A DNA stretch of 64,000 bases, taken from Omphalotus guepiniiformis. Taxonomy: Eukaryota; Basidiomycota; Agaricomycetes; Agaricales; Omphalotaceae. Numbering within the stretch: position 1 is the stretch's first letter; each line of letters starts with the position of its first letter. Where the stretch lies: NCBI GenBank assembly GCA_028554645.1, contig JAQOOI010000064.1:248001-312000 (forward strand), in the 5' to 3' direction. The notes beneath the pieces are model-generated. The model was not told the DNA's origin. It worked only from the letters and a program-made list of their open reading frames with translations, and did no database searches. The translations under genes were made by a program, and so were the position numbers. Below are positions 23,871 to 37,896 of this stretch, piece by piece.

Positions 23871-25422
23871 ATGAGCTCGCAAAATGCTGGAGGTTCTACG
23901 TCGACATTGGTAGAACCTACTAGGAAATCAGGTCTCCGTGCTGCTCTCGAATACACAGGAGTACCCCCATCATGGCTGGATAAAAGACCAAGACTTCCTT
24001 CCAGGAACTGGCTCATTTTTCTGTCCATTACTTCCTCAATCACGGGCCTCTATATCTATGATCGCCAGCAATGTAAACGCATAAAGCAAGAATATGTGGA
24101 TAAAGTAAAGCATTTGTCGGAAGAGACCTCTGACCATTTGTCTTGGCCACGGAGGGTCAAGGTTTATGGAGCCAAGTGGCCCGGGGATGAAGATTACGAC
24201 CAGTGCATGCGATACTTTCGAAAGTATGTCAAGGTAAGAGGTTTTTCATCTCACCTTTCAGTCTTAATGTTTTTTCTCATTTAATAACTAGCCCATTTTC
24301 GTCGCTGCTGCCGTAGACTACGAGATGATTGTTGGCAAAAAGCATGGCGACATAATGAATCGTATAGCGAACGAAATAAAAGCGCGTCGACGACTCGACG
24401 CGGGCTTGGATCAGCCACTTTCGCAGAGTTTGTTACCTCCAGGCTATCCCGTCCGCTCAACAGCCGAACTTCGTCAGCATGAACTCGAAGGTGGCATCGT
24501 CCTCGTTGGGCGGCCTACGTGGAAGGAGTTCATGGCAGGCTTAAAACGAGGCTGGACAGAGGGCTTGGACAAGGTTGATCACGATGAAATTCTTGCGCAG
24601 GAGTTGGAGACGGACGGAAGGTTCGATGAACCTGAAGAGCCAGCGGACCCTTTGGGTGAAGACTCAACCCCTTCTAGTTCTTCTCAACCTTCGCCTCTAT
24701 CTGCCTCGAAGTCACCAGTTTTTTCCGCGCTTCAGTACCGTGTTCCTCCGCCAGCCCCTCCACAGGCAAAGACAGCATCTTCCATTCCCGAGTCGCTGAA
24801 TTCGCCACCCGCTGTCATACCCCAACTCCCACCTCTTCTATTCGTGCCATTTATTGATTATCTCGGATTCACTCAGGTCCCTCTCATGATATGGGGCTTT
24901 TTCAATCAGCGCCATAAAGTACGTGATGGTTCAGAGGCAGCCCTTCGTCTAGTCATGAACTCTACACGACCTTTCGCTTCGCCCTCTTCTCCGTCGAGCC
25001 AACCACTCTTCGCGGATATTACCTCGCCTCACACGTTAACCTCGCAAAGTGATCTTGACTTTGACAAGGAAGCCGAGTCGTATTATCGTAGCTCCCTTTC
25101 CTCGACTGTTCAAGACGTAGAAAAGGCCCGCCAGAAGTATTACGACGCACTCCCCGCTAAGCTGGAGACAGCGCGTGCGCTCGCTAGAGGCACTCGCGAG
25201 CCGACGAAAGAGGAGAGAGATAATCCCCCGCCCACTGAAGTCGAACTTCGTGCCCAGAGAATGGAGAAGGAGAAAAAATGGCGCGCCGAAATAGACGGGT
25301 GGAACCTTGTTCGACCCGATAAAGAGGTAGAATGGGACGAGCGTTTTGCAGATGCTCTTCGTGTCTTTGTTGATCCTCCACAAAATGAATCCAGAGCTGA
25401 CTCTGCAGCCGAAAAAGAGTAG
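23871..25422 (+). CDS. TIM54: Mitochondrial inner-membrane translocase subunit TIM54
   Basis: Subunit of the TIM22 complex, which inserts carrier proteins into the inner mitochondrial membrane. After a Ser/Thr-rich N-terminus come the family hallmarks: GVPPSWLDKRPRLPSRNW, one TM (LIFLSITSSITGLYIYD), RVKVYGAKWPGDEDYDQ, FRKYVKPIFVAAAVDYE and GGIVLVGRPTWKEFMAGLKRG. A Pro/Ser-rich variable stretch follows, then PLLFVPFIDYLGFTQVPLMI and a charged coiled C-terminus. Only one intron is needed (about 24.23-24.29 kb). An in-frame ATG at 23829 upstream is an alternative start. A tiny same-strand gene begins only 49 bp after the stop. Confidence 0.9.
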
Positions 25423-25471
25423 TCTAGCATATATACTTATACTTGCATAATCATACTTAACCCTAGACAAC

Positions 25472-25749
25472 ATGACTAAAGTACTGCGACGCTGGCATAT
25501 CAGCTCTGCAAGGAAAACATCTCGCCAACTGTCATTCACGTATGTAGTGACCCGTTGCAACGTTCTATTAATCCCATACGATCGATCCTCCAGGCAAACC
25601 CAACGCTGGATGTTGATTTCGAGAGTATCCAGTCCATCCTTGGGGCAATACGCGCAGAGCTCAGCTCATTTAGATCGCAAGATCTGAGGAAAAACGTTGA
25701 GCAGCGAACTTTCAGCGATTATCGCGCCCTTACCGGTACCTCTAAGTAA
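25472..25749 (+). CDS. Tiny protein with presequence-like N-terminus, directly behind TIM54
   Basis: Unrecognised family. Exon 1 (25472-about 25540) encodes MTKVLRRWHISSARKTSRQL, basic and Ser-rich, like a mitochondrial targeting sequence. An intron of about 50 nt ending in CTCCAG leads to a helical second exon (VDFESIQSILGAIRAELSSF) ending ALTGTSK at 25749, for a protein of about 75-80 residues. Another splice choice gives a second open frame ending at 25687, but its composition is less protein-like. The gene starts 49 bp after TIM54 on the same strand and stops 15 bp from the convergent stop of TRS23. Co-transcription with TIM54 is possible but not shown. Confidence 0.45.
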
Positions 25750-25764
25750 TGCTACATTTTTGAC

Positions 25765-26341
25765 TCAAGTGGTATGCCCAGTGCCAATTATCCCAGTTAT
25801 ACGTTGGTCGAAGCCTTCACTTCTGATAGGCATTTCGGGGGTATGGAAAGGATTCTTCATAACAGCATCGGCATACGCGTCGTACACTTTCTGCAACACG
25901 ATATCTGCAGTATGCTCCGCAAGCGATGTCAGAAGGACGAATTTAGTTCCTGTCAAACGATGAAAGTGGTCAGAAATGCGAGATATGCAAGCATATATGG
26001 TCTTCACCTGTTGCAGTCAGAAGAATGGTCATCTTAAACGTTTCTCCTTCAATAACTTGAGCACCAGAGCTGGATCCTGGTATCGGAGATAGACGACTGG
26101 TTATGGCATGAATACCATGAAGTGTGCCAGCAAGGACGAGGTATTCATTCGAAGTCAGTTGTGCAAGCCCATCTATGCGATGAATTAGAATTTGACTTGA
26201 CTTTTCAGTTGCTGACGCAGACCTGCAAAGTTTCTCTGGTAGACCAGACCGCCAGCCTTATTAATGACCTGCATAGTCTCATTTAATCATCGCGAAGTGC
26301 CAGAGGAAGGTTAGTCTTACCCAAAGCCCAAAGATGGCCAT
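25765..26341 (-). CDS. TRS23: TRAPP complex subunit Trs23/TRAPPC4
   Basis: Core subunit of the TRAPP tethering complexes, the exchange factors for Ypt1/Rab1 at the ER-Golgi and Golgi. The first exon encodes only MAIFGLW. The second gives [15 protein letters not shown], the family start signature, followed after an intron by [40 protein letters not shown] and, in the last exon, [35 protein letters not shown] and [13 protein letters not shown]. This is the full longin-type fold at about 145 residues, shorter than yeast Trs23 but normal for TRAPPC4. The start lies 120 bp from the divergent glutaminyl cyclase gene. Confidence 0.9.
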
Positions 26342-26461
26342 GGTGAAGGTTCGGCGACAAGGATCACTCAATTTCGCTTACAGCAGATTTCTCACTTCAC
26401 GCCACGTTCGTTGCGTCTCTTTTCATCTTGCTTTGCGCTGCTCTGGCCGGCAACAAGTAAC

Positions 26462-27880
<1,419 letters not shown>

Positions 27881-28407
27881 TATTTCTTTGGCTCATTTTG
27901 ATCGACCAGTAGACTTGATTATGACAAGCACATGTGCGACAGGTGTCTAGACTGTATCAATATTGTACATGGAATATGGGATGTGGACTTAAGAGATGCG
28001 CATGGAATATTGACGTCGCAAGGCTGACAGCGGTAATTGACTCATGAGTCTGAGTTAATGATAATAAGTAGGTACTGTACACCTGAGACTCAGGCTTGCC
28101 AGAAAATTGCGAAATGTGAATTTCTGTCGTGTAAAAGTACAAGCAGCGTAAAACGTGGACAGAGTTGTTTGCAGCATTGCAGCGGATCATTGAACTTGAG
28201 GTGACTTGACATATTGCGGGAGCTATTGCTTGGAGATGACAACGAAGTGAGAAAAGTATTTCAAGCAGCGACCGGGATCCTTTAGCTGAGTAGTAGAGCT
28301 TTGTAATGCTTGATGAGTACTGAGGCATCTGTTGCTTCCTGCACCCAATATTTCAGCACGAACTTGCGAGGAAAATAACATTGAGGATACAAGTTCTCGT
28401 CGATGGC
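27881..28407. other. Intergenic, convergent 3' ends
   Basis: About 530 bp between two convergent genes. The only feature noted is a perfect 12-bp palindrome, GACTCATGAGTC (28039-28050), which contains a TGACTCA (Gcn4/AP-1-like) site. In a 3'-to-3' gap its meaning is unclear. No coding region was supported. Confidence 0.55.
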
Positions 28408-29264
28408 TTAGATCCAGTTGTTCGCGGGCTTTTTGAAGGAAACACTTGAGGGCATGATCGCGCCTGGAAGCACTGTGTCTAACTATTAAAAAAGTGAGAA
28501 GGTTTTTATTTGAGACAAGATAAAACCCAACGCATTTCACTGGCCGCGTCTACGACCTGAGCGCGTCGAGCGAAAAGATCGTCAATCGCAGACGGGTATA
28601 GCTCATACAGGGATTCAAGTGCCGCCTAAAAGGAAGAGGAGTAAGCTTTCAGCGCTTCAGGCAATGTGGTGAATCACTTTTTCGTTACGTTGTAGCGGGG
28701 CCAGTTCGTTCATGTATCTGTCAAACGGTATTTCGTGCTTTTTGGCTTCCATGAGTGTCGATTTCAGATTTTCCCTTGAGCGTGTTGATAGAAAGTCGGC
28801 AACAGCGAGAGTTTATGTGGTTCCTCACATATATAAAGCCCTCTCGACTGATATCTTGGCTTGCTGGCGTCCTGAGGCAAAAAGGGCTTTCTTCTGATTT
28901 GCAAACGCAGCCGAGAGCATGGAGTGTTTCTTGGCTTGTCGTTCTGTAGCACGCCAAGTGAGTAGAGCCAGAGCGTGCCAATGATCTGCTATGTACTTTG
29001 TATTTCTTGCATAAACTTCGTCAGATCCATGCTGCTGGCGTGAACAAGTATGAATTTGACACCAGGAATATTTCGCAGAAATACATACACGTACTCGTTC
29101 TCTGATTCCACTGCTCCTTGATCTTCTACATCTATATTATCGGCTTGATGATCGGAATCATCACTTTCATGCGCGAACGAAACGGGAGCAGAAGCTCGTA
29201 ATGGCCTCCGCGTGGTAGATCTAGTCTTTTCTGTGATATCGATATCAGATATATAAAATTCCAT
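28408..29264 (-). CDS. Unrecognised helical protein
   Basis: Family not recognised. The start at 29264 gives an acidic, Ser-rich N-terminus (MEFYISDIDITEKTRSTTRR; then HESDDSDHQADNIDVEDQG). After an intron the frame continues in a strongly helical, basic region: YIADHWHALALLTWRATERQ, AKKHSMLSAAFANQKKALFA, then after further introns MENLKSTLMEAKKHEIPFDR and ALESLYELYPSAIDDLFARR. It closes with EMRWLDTVLPGAIMPSSVSF and stops at 28408. Four GT-AG introns give one consistent frame of roughly 200 residues, which is good support for a real gene. A coiled-coil structural role is inference. It is divergent from STT4 across about 195 bp. Confidence 0.6.
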
Positions 29265-29459
29265 ATAGGTTCAGAAAGTTACTGGGCGTTCTGGCCATTT
29301 GACGGGTATCTTGATTTTACTGAGTTTACTGAGATGGTAGTTTGAAGAGACGTACGCGACGCGTCTTTGGGTGAGCTGGGGTTAGGGTTCGGAAAAGCAA
29401 AGTCTTTTGCATGTTTCAGCAGTGATGTACCTGCATTTCGCTCAACTCAAGTGTTTATT

Positions 29460-32400
29460 ATGGACTGGTAAAATTTTCAGCTTCCAGTAATGCAATAGTC
29501 TGATCACTTTCTGCCAGCCTCGAACTTAATATTCACCAGAGAATCCTCACTGACGTCGCCGCAAATGTCGGGGGGACAGCTGAAGACATTCATTTCGCGA
29601 ATACTCTGATTGCTTCAAGCGTACAAACCAGAGCGGACGATCAACCGGAAAGAAATGGGGAGGTTCTGGAGAATAAGAAGCAGCAGGAATATGTTGCACT
29701 CAAAGCGCGAAATGTGTCCGTACAAAGAGTGTTCATGGTGTGTCACCCCCTGACTGGGTGATTATTCGTACTCAACTTTCAGGCCAGCCTGCTTCTCGAG
29801 CCCACTGCAACATTTCGTTTGGAGAACTTGTTGCTAACTTCCCTGACAGCCATATCGCTGATAATATTAGCGTCTTGATGCCTGTGCTCACAGACATTCT
29901 TCGTGATGTACCGTACATCGACTTCGACAGATGTCTTTCTTGGGAAGGTGCGTTTTCTATCCGACTCGTAGCCACAGCCATTCTTATGCCCGTTCTCAGA
30001 TTGGGCCCTTTCGGATCAGCTTGTGTGCTCGACCATATCGGCACTTCTACGGATGTCGAATTCACATCCCTCCTATAGCACAAAGGCGATTGAGGCAATC
30101 GTTGCATTCATGTCAGATGTTGTAGACAAAATCAATAAAGATGAACGTGAGTGTATTATATCTAAGTGACTGTCGAATGTTTGTTGACAAGTAGATAGCG
30201 GTAACTGTACTCACGCAATTGCTTCCTGCTCTCCATGGGTTATACCGTGCCATCAGCTCTACATCGTTTACTTGGACCCTTGCTCAGTGGCAGAAGCTAT
30301 CAGGTTGTCTGAAAGCAATTTGCTGCCCTGGGATGATAGACCGGTTGAATCATCTTATAGCCGACATTGTACAGTCCAACGATCCGGATCCTGAAGTAAT
30401 GCAGTTTGTTCAAACCTTCCTGTCCCGCTACATCTCTAGAGGCCGTCCTCTCAGCGGATATTTTATCGTTTGCTGTGTAATGGAAATTTCATGGACTGTC
30501 TTGGCCCAGGTATTAGCTCCCCCACCCGCGAGCATTCGGGGAGCAGCCAGTGAAGCCGCCGCCGCCAATAAAGCATGGAATTCGCTAATGCGACAGGAAG
30601 CCGTTGAGCCCAACTTATCCGACCAAAACATAGTCGACGCTCTGAAAGGGGCTGTTGGTTACGCTATGCAGTGTTTCACCGATCTTCTCGTGCAAATAGA
30701 CGAAATGGAGCAGGAACCTTCTCTCGACACGTATGCTTGGGAGACAATGTCAGAAAGTTTGGTGAGGAATCTTTGTGACTGCTTCAATGTCATGGCTCAC
30801 AAGATTCTCAGAAATTGGCTTCTATCTGTTCAGTCGTTCTCAGAAATCTGGACGACAAACTTCTAGCTCGATTGCTCTTGTTGCTCAGCGATGAATCACC
30901 GATCTCGGACAATCTCGTACAGGAGGCCGCATTGAAGGCAGCTACCATTCTTGTCCAAAAGTATGCCTCCAATTCGGCTTCTTATTTGCTAAGTCTGAAC
31001 TATTTGACAGTTTTCCAGGTATCGCCTCTCACTTGGCGTCTCATCTCCGCCGATTCGTTACCTCTCCAATTCCACTTTTCGAATTTGAGTTCGCTTCTGA
31101 AACGCGGCCTCCTCCGCCTCTAGTCGCAGCAGCTAAATGTCTCGCGCTTTGCATCAAGGTACATTTCACAGACTGGTAACCTGGCGTCGCTCACGATATA
31201 TCTAGTTGGCTCCTGGGGATGATCTTATCATGTCCAACATGTACTCATTGCTGAACTACATCGCTGCCACAAGTAAGGAGATATATGAGAGCTCCAACAG
31301 CTCGCAAATAATGAGTAATCCCCTGTATAATTCGCTTGATCGGAATTCTATCCAGTCTGTGGAAACTGGTTTGCGCGGTCTATCGGACGATGAGAAACGA
31401 TCAGTGGGTATCAGTACCATCTCAGTCGTTACAAGGCTTGCGTTGGAGTTCCGGATGGAAGAGGTGATACTTCTCTTTGTTGTCTGAGGATTTGTTAATG
31501 CTTTTGAAATGTAGGTCACTCGTTTGGCCATCTCAATGTTATTGCAGCGTTTGCGATCGGCCGAACCGACAGTGGAAGCAGCCATTGCTTATAACCTGGT
31601 TGATCTTGCCTTATCTGCGCCTGAAAACGCGTTCATCGACATCATCCGTATATTTTCCACCATCAACCGCTCTGCTAATCCCGATGATCCCAGATTTTCT
31701 AATAATATGGTAAGCATATGTGTCTGCTTGATATACATGTTTTCATATTTACTCAGGTCCTTGCGGCTCAAACAAGATTAGCGCAAGAGTTACATCGGCG
31801 GCCCGACTTATATCAAATCTACCTGGTAGAACTTTTGACTTTGTTTGCCGACAAAGGAGTGGCTATACAGAATGTGAAGACCGCTAATCATCATGTGAAG
31901 GTCAGACCAAAAAACTTGGCAGTCAACGAAATACTCATCTTCAGAGTTCTGAAGACTGACGATATGATCGAGCAACTGGCTTCTCTCCTGCTACCTATTG
32001 ATGCCCTTCTAGCTCACCACGATTTCAATCCTCAGGCCAATGCACCAGCCAGTTTGGTATCTCTGTTCCGTAATGTGTGGTTTTTGTGTGCTCTTTTCCA
32101 TTTTACCTCGGAGGAAGACAACGAGGTTACAGCTATGGAGTGGCAGAAGCCTGCTTTAGCTCGCATTGCAGCGAAGACCCCCGCAATGGTGCTTGAAGAA
32201 TCTCATGATTCGGTGGCGAGCGACGTCGAATACAACTCTGTCATTCGCCAAGACTATGCTCATACGGTACGGCGACGTAGTGACATTTCAGTATATGCTA
32301 CTGAATTACCTTTCAGGTGATTTCTAAACACCGCGCATCCTTGACGAAACATATTTCTCTTCGATCCAGTGATATCCGATCTCTGTCTTCAGGACAAATC

Positions 32401-35400
32401 ATCTTCCTTCTGACAATGCATGATATGGAGAGCATGCGATCAGCTGCTGGCTTAACGTCTTCATTAGTCTCGTATTTTACCAATGATAGTCTGAATAGAC
32501 ACGCAGCACTCAGTGCTTGTATGGAAGCGGTTGCTGAGAAGGTAATCTGGTCTCTGTATGCTCTGTGCGTCTCCCTAATCTTGTTATGTAGGTCATACGA
32601 GGCTGCATCAGTGAACTCAACACTCAAGCCGCTCAACAAGCTTTACCGGAAATTCTTTCCTCCGAGTTACAGACCCTCCTGGTTTGTAGTACGCATCGTA
32701 TTGAAAAAGCTAGGGACGTGGCTTCCAAATTCCTTAATCGGCTTATTTCGTCATTTCCGTCGCTTATGTGTGACCCTCGTCTGGTGTTCGCTATTTTGGA
32801 AGTTTTAACCCTCCTTCGAAGGGGCTGCGAGAACGAGTTCATTGACGAGGTCTGTCTCAGCCGTCACGTGTTTCGGCCTAAAACTTACCTCGTTACAGTT
32901 TAATCCTGTATATGAGTTTGAGTCCGACCGAACGGGGATCAAATTACAACTGACTGATAGCTATGTCGTCCGACACGAGATCCTTGTTCAGCTGCAGAGA
33001 AATGCTACTACGTGGTTTGAGTTGGCGCTGGGTCGCGCGCCAGTCGAGTTGCAATCGACATTACAGGTGTGTTGTAGCTTCCTCTCGCTGTGCTCAATAG
33101 AATGTTGATTTTTGACCATCAAGAAATACTTGGCCGTCAGTCAAACACTCTCCGGAGCTTCGGACGCCTCAGAGCTCGGTGCAACTATTGCAGAAAAGTT
33201 TGGAAAGGCGATTGGTCCAGTACAACGACAACTCAGTGCGTGTGGTTCTTAAGAGTTTGAAGCTGCGTTAAATGATCTTGTACAGCGTCATTGGTCAGTC
33301 TTTCGACTTGGAAGGCAGATAAAGCGAAAGTACTTTCCAGTCAGATTGCCAGTAAGGGTTATTATGCTGGAGAGGCAGCTGGTCTTCGATTGGCGAGCCG
33401 TAGCGGTATGACTCTGGTCTCCGTTCAGATCATCAATAGCTCATTGGAAATGCAGCATCGGACAAACTTGAAAAGCTTGCTCCTCAAGCAGCACCTTCTG
33501 CCGAAATCAAGGCACTCAAAGCAAAGCTAGCCCATTCCCGGGATGAAATCAGGAGCAAATCTAGTGATCTGACTGTCCAGGACCTGAAACGTTTATTATT
33601 CCGATGTGCAGCAAATTTGATTTCGTTACAACAGGCAGGTCTTGCTCCAGCTTGTTCACTCTTGGTTCTCTTATTTGCTTCCTGTAGTGTGATCACGACC
33701 TTCTTTCGTATATGGTGTCTCTTCCCTTCGAAGTATTTACGCCTGCTGCAATTGCAGCTGCTATTGAGGTTTGGACCTGGGTGATCGCAGAGAAGCCAAG
33801 CGTTGAAGTTGCTCTCATGAGCGAAATTCTTGCGGCGTGGTCAGACACAATCAAGGAAGAGAAAGGGTTTTTCTCCTCATCGCTCGAGTCAGTGTGTCTA
33901 TATGCCATCCCTACAGCCGGCTTACCCTTGGAAATTGCAGCTATGACGATCCATTCTATCATCCAATCAGTTATAGTCCTACTGACAAAACTTCTATTGA
34001 CCTCGGCACAGTCAACGCTCGCAAGCTCTTGAGTCCTCACGCTCTCGTAGTGCAAATGCTATTCAGTCGTCTCCAAGCAGCACGTTACAGGCGGCCGGGA
34101 GTTATGTTCTTGATCCAGCACATCGTGCTACGGTCTTCTCAAGCGCACGAATCTCTGAGGTACGGATTTAGATCACTCCCAAAAACCAGGGTCGCTTATG
34201 TAAGACGCAGTACACACGCTTTGGCTCGCGAGGCACGGTTCTCCTTCCTTCTGTTTGGTTTCGAGACATTGAAAAGCTCTCATCTTGACTCGATCTGTGA
34301 AAGTCTACTACGAGAGAACTTGTATGCCTCTGCATATTCTTGGTTTGCTGTTAGACCGCAGTAGGTGACTGTCACAATCTGTATGTTCTGATGCTGAGAA
34401 GACTGTGTTCAGATGGTCTTATGGTGCCAATCGAGTCCAAGTTGATGCAGACATCAAGGTTCTTCTAGAATTTCTTGCATACTTGCAGGCCGATACTATT
34501 CGCAATGCTTTCGCTATCACTAGTTTGGCGCCCGCGCAATTTGCTACTCGCGCATCCCGTGAGTGGTGGTTCATATTGAAGTAATTGATTCATTCACCGT
34601 TATCATAGACTACGCTTCTCGCCTAAAGGACCTCAACCAACCTCTTAGGTTGTTGGTAGAAAACGAGATATTCCGACTGACCGTGTGGGGAAATCCCACC
34701 AATGATCCTAAGAGGGGACCTGATCACATTGGAATGACTCTCGCCGAAGTAAGCTTCCGGACTTTGTAAGTTTGCTGTAGCAGTGCTGATTGTTTTGGTA
34801 AGAACTCTTGGCCGAAGATAATAGCTACTGTATGGCAAATCAATCCAGCCATCGCTGTACATTTGGCTGAGCGCTTTAAACTTGTCATTATACGCCACGA
34901 GGTCACTAAGCTAGTTCGTTCTCTCATTGTGGACGTGCTTGATGTTCCAGAAGCGTTGTCGTTCCTGGTTGGAGACAGATTGGAGGTTGTTCGTGATCTT
35001 AAGGTCCGGTTCCACCATTTATTTGGGAAAAATGCGCTGACTTTCAACAAAGTATCTTCCACTATGGGCGCCCGTCCCGCCGGTTATTGCGAATACCTTC
35101 TTCGAACCGCGATACAAGAGCGATCCCCTTCTTCTACAATATGCGCATCGCGTCTTGGAACAACATCCTGTCGAGCTCACATTCTTTTTCGTGCCTCAAA
35201 TCGTACAAGCTCTTCGTTACGACGAACTCGGTAATACATCCGGTCCACAGTCCAGCGCCATCACTGACACGCACTTGTAGGATATGTGGCGCGCTTCATT
35301 TTCGAGACAGCCAAGATATCGCAGCTATTCTGCCATCAAATCATCTGGAATATGAAAGCGAACTGCTTTAAGGATGACGGAGCTGAGATTGTTGGTTTCT

Positions 35401-37043
35401 TATGTATTCTCATTCGTGATTTGATCGTTCTGACACGCGGGAATTTACAGGAGGACTCGCTCAAACCTGTTTTGGATGACATAACAGACCGAGTCGTGAA
35501 ATCTCTGTCAGGAGAGGCACAGGCGTTTTACGATCGTGAATTCGGGTTCTTCAATGAGGTCACCTCGATCTCTGGGAAACTGAAGCCCTATATCAAGAAG
35601 ACAAAACCGGAGAAGAAGGTGTCGATGATGTTTCTTTCAGAGTAGAGCTTTTTATTTACCAAGTGACAGGCGAAGATCGATGAAGAGATGGCCAAAATAG
35701 TGGTGGATGTTGGAGTGTACCTGCCGAGTAATCCGGATGGCATTGTCGTGGATATTGACAAGAAGTCTGGGAGGCCTTTACAAAGTCACGCGAAGGTGAG
35801 CGACTGAAGGACACAACGGCAATGAATCTGCAATCTCTAATCGCCAACTATACAGGCACCGTTCATGGCTACTTTCAAAGTCAGAAAGGAAAAAGTATTG
35901 ATAGAACAGGATCCAGACTCTATTGGTGATGAGGGTGTAGAAATTCGTACAGAGTATGACGTATGGCAACAGGCGATTTTCAAGGTCGGAGACGACTGTA
36001 GGCAGGATGTGCTTGCGTTGCAGGTTATCGCGATGTTCAAAAACATCTTTACGGCTGTCGGTTTGACTCTTTATCTGTTCCCTTATCGCGTCACAGCTAC
36101 TGGTCCGGGGGTGCGTCAAACCAGCTTTTCTTCTGATCGTAGACAAAGGGTATCTGATGTCGTTTATCTGCAATATAGTGCGGCGTGATTGACGTTGTTC
36201 CAAACGCGACTTCTCGTGACGAAATGGGACGAGCAAAGGTCAATGACTTGCTTGACTTTTTTGTCGCCAAGTATGGCGGGCCAGACACGGTCGCGTTCCA
36301 AAAAGCGCGCTTGAACTTTATTCAATCTATGGCTGCGTACTCTGTTGCGTGTTATATTCTTCAAATCAAGGATCGTCATAATGGAAATATTATGATTGAC
36401 GGAGAAGGACACATCGTACATATCGGTGAGTGTCTGTACGTTCAATTTCGGGCAAATAGTAATAGCTGTGATGCTGTCAGATTTTGGGTTCTTGTTTGAC
36501 ATCGGTCCTGGGGTAAGCTACGAGATCTCTATAATTGTCTAGCCATATCTCTAAATCGTGCACCAATTCTAGGGCGTCAAATTTGAACCTTCGTCCTTCA
36601 AACTCAATCACGAGATGGTGGTGCTCATGGGTGGTCGATACTCACAAGGCTATCAGCTTTTCCAACACCTAACTGTGAAGGCGTTCCTCGCCATCCGACC
36701 CCATGCAGATCAGCTAGTAGAAACTGTACAGCTGATGCTCGGTACTGGTCTCCCCTCGTTCAAAGGGGACGGCACCATCAAACGGCTAAAGGACAGGTTT
36801 GCGCTGGGATTGCACGAGCGGCAGGCTGCGGAATATATGATGGGTGTTATACGGAACGCTCATGAGAATGTGAGGAGTACGGCTTACGATGAGTTCCAAA
36901 GAGTGAGTGAAGCCTTGATATGCCGCGGGAAACACCAATTGATGATACTGCTTTTTTACAGCTACAAAACGGTAATGAGGTCTGCTTTGTGACTAGCTTC
37001 GATGATGCTCATATATTATTCACAAGGTATTCCTTACAAGTAA
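29460..37043 (+). CDS. STT4: Phosphatidylinositol 4-kinase STT4 (PI4K alpha)
   Basis: Large lipid kinase that makes PI4P at the plasma membrane. It supports PI(4,5)P2 synthesis, actin organisation, cell-wall integrity and lipid transfer. The start exon encodes only ATG GAC TG and splices into LELNIHQRILTDVAANVGG. Most of the length is helical solenoid without obvious motifs. The lipid kinase unique and catalytic domains are at the end: DGIVVDIDKKSGRPLQSHAK, QQAIFKVGDDCRQDVLALQ, the catalytic loop KDRHNGNIMIDGEGHIVHI, the DFGFLFD activation segment (split by an intron at about 36.43-36.48 kb), FKLNHEMVVLMGG and the conserved C-terminus LQNGIPYK. Catalytic Asp and Asn and the DFG motif are intact. 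The length, around 1,900-2,000 residues, fits. Many introns are needed, and those between 32 and 35.6 kb were not all resolved. Confidence 0.96.
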
Positions 37044-37240
37044 TCATTTCTCTCTCGGATTGTTATATAGTATATTTAGGAATAATTATGTACCTTTTCG
37101 GAAGTGATGCCTGAGCTCGGAACGTCAAAGCAAGGGATCTATATTCCTTAAAAAGGCAGTCACGTCGTCACAATACGCCACAGCCAGATCACGCGTTCTT
37201 CGACTTTTGAGCGAGTCCACTCTAAACTGATGCCACTAAA

Positions 37241-37810
37241 ATGTCTGTAGCCAAACCCACAATCCTCCCTCGGGCCCAAATATTCCCTCGTCTTCTCCCA
37301 ACCCCGCCTCAAAACCACCCTTTGCCGTTGCCTCAAGGTAATCTTCAAGGAAATTATGCACACATGAACAAGCGACGCGATCTGCAGCGCGAGATGGATG
37401 ACCTGAGTGAGGAGGAGAACGAGTTGGAGGATATCGTAAGTTTTGGTACGGTCGTTGGGAGATGGAGGATGTTCATTAGCTTGGAAATGTCAGAATATCA
37501 ATATCAATCAACGAGGATACTCGTTTCTGATTCCAATTGGGAAAACGTTGACGACGCAGGAAGAGAAGAACGATGTGGGTGAATGCTGTCTCTGTAGTGA
37601 ATTACTAATGACATGGATGTTTAGGCAGACGAGGAGGAGTCTGAGGAATCCGCTTCTGGAGAATCAGCTGGGCCACCGTCTGCTATGGAGGATGATGGCG
37701 AGAATGGATCTATGCAGGATCTTGATGCCAGCATGGAAGATATGGATGAAGAAGGAGAAAATTCTACTGACGATGAGATGGAAGAAGGGGACACTGAAGA
37801 GATGGAGTAG
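37241..37810 (+). CDS. APC15: APC15-like subunit of the anaphase-promoting complex
   Basis: Probable small APC/C subunit (Apc15/Mnd2-like) involved in turnover of the mitotic checkpoint complex. The start gives a Pro-rich N-terminus (PTILPRAQIFPRLLPTPP) and a charged helix (MNKRRDLQREMDDLSEEENE). After a 59-nt intron comes the diagnostic block NQRGYSFLIPIGKTLTTQEE and KND, followed after another intron by a long acidic tail (DEEESEESASGES ... DTEEMEE). This order (RLLP motif, helix, PIGK motif, acidic tail) matches APC15. The family is small and poorly conserved, so the call rests mainly on the PIGK block and the tail. DPB4 follows on the same strand after only 86 bp. Confidence 0.65.
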
Positions 37811-37896
37811 TAGTACCAGTACAAGGCTCTCTTGTAACGCGTGACCTTCCACTTCTTCTCCTCCCACTCCACATACATACCACAGTCCACTAAGCA

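Noticed and set aside
28039..28050. 12-bp palindrome GACTCATGAGTC as a promoter operator
   Set aside because: It lies between two convergent 3' ends, far from any start codon, so a promoter role is not supported.
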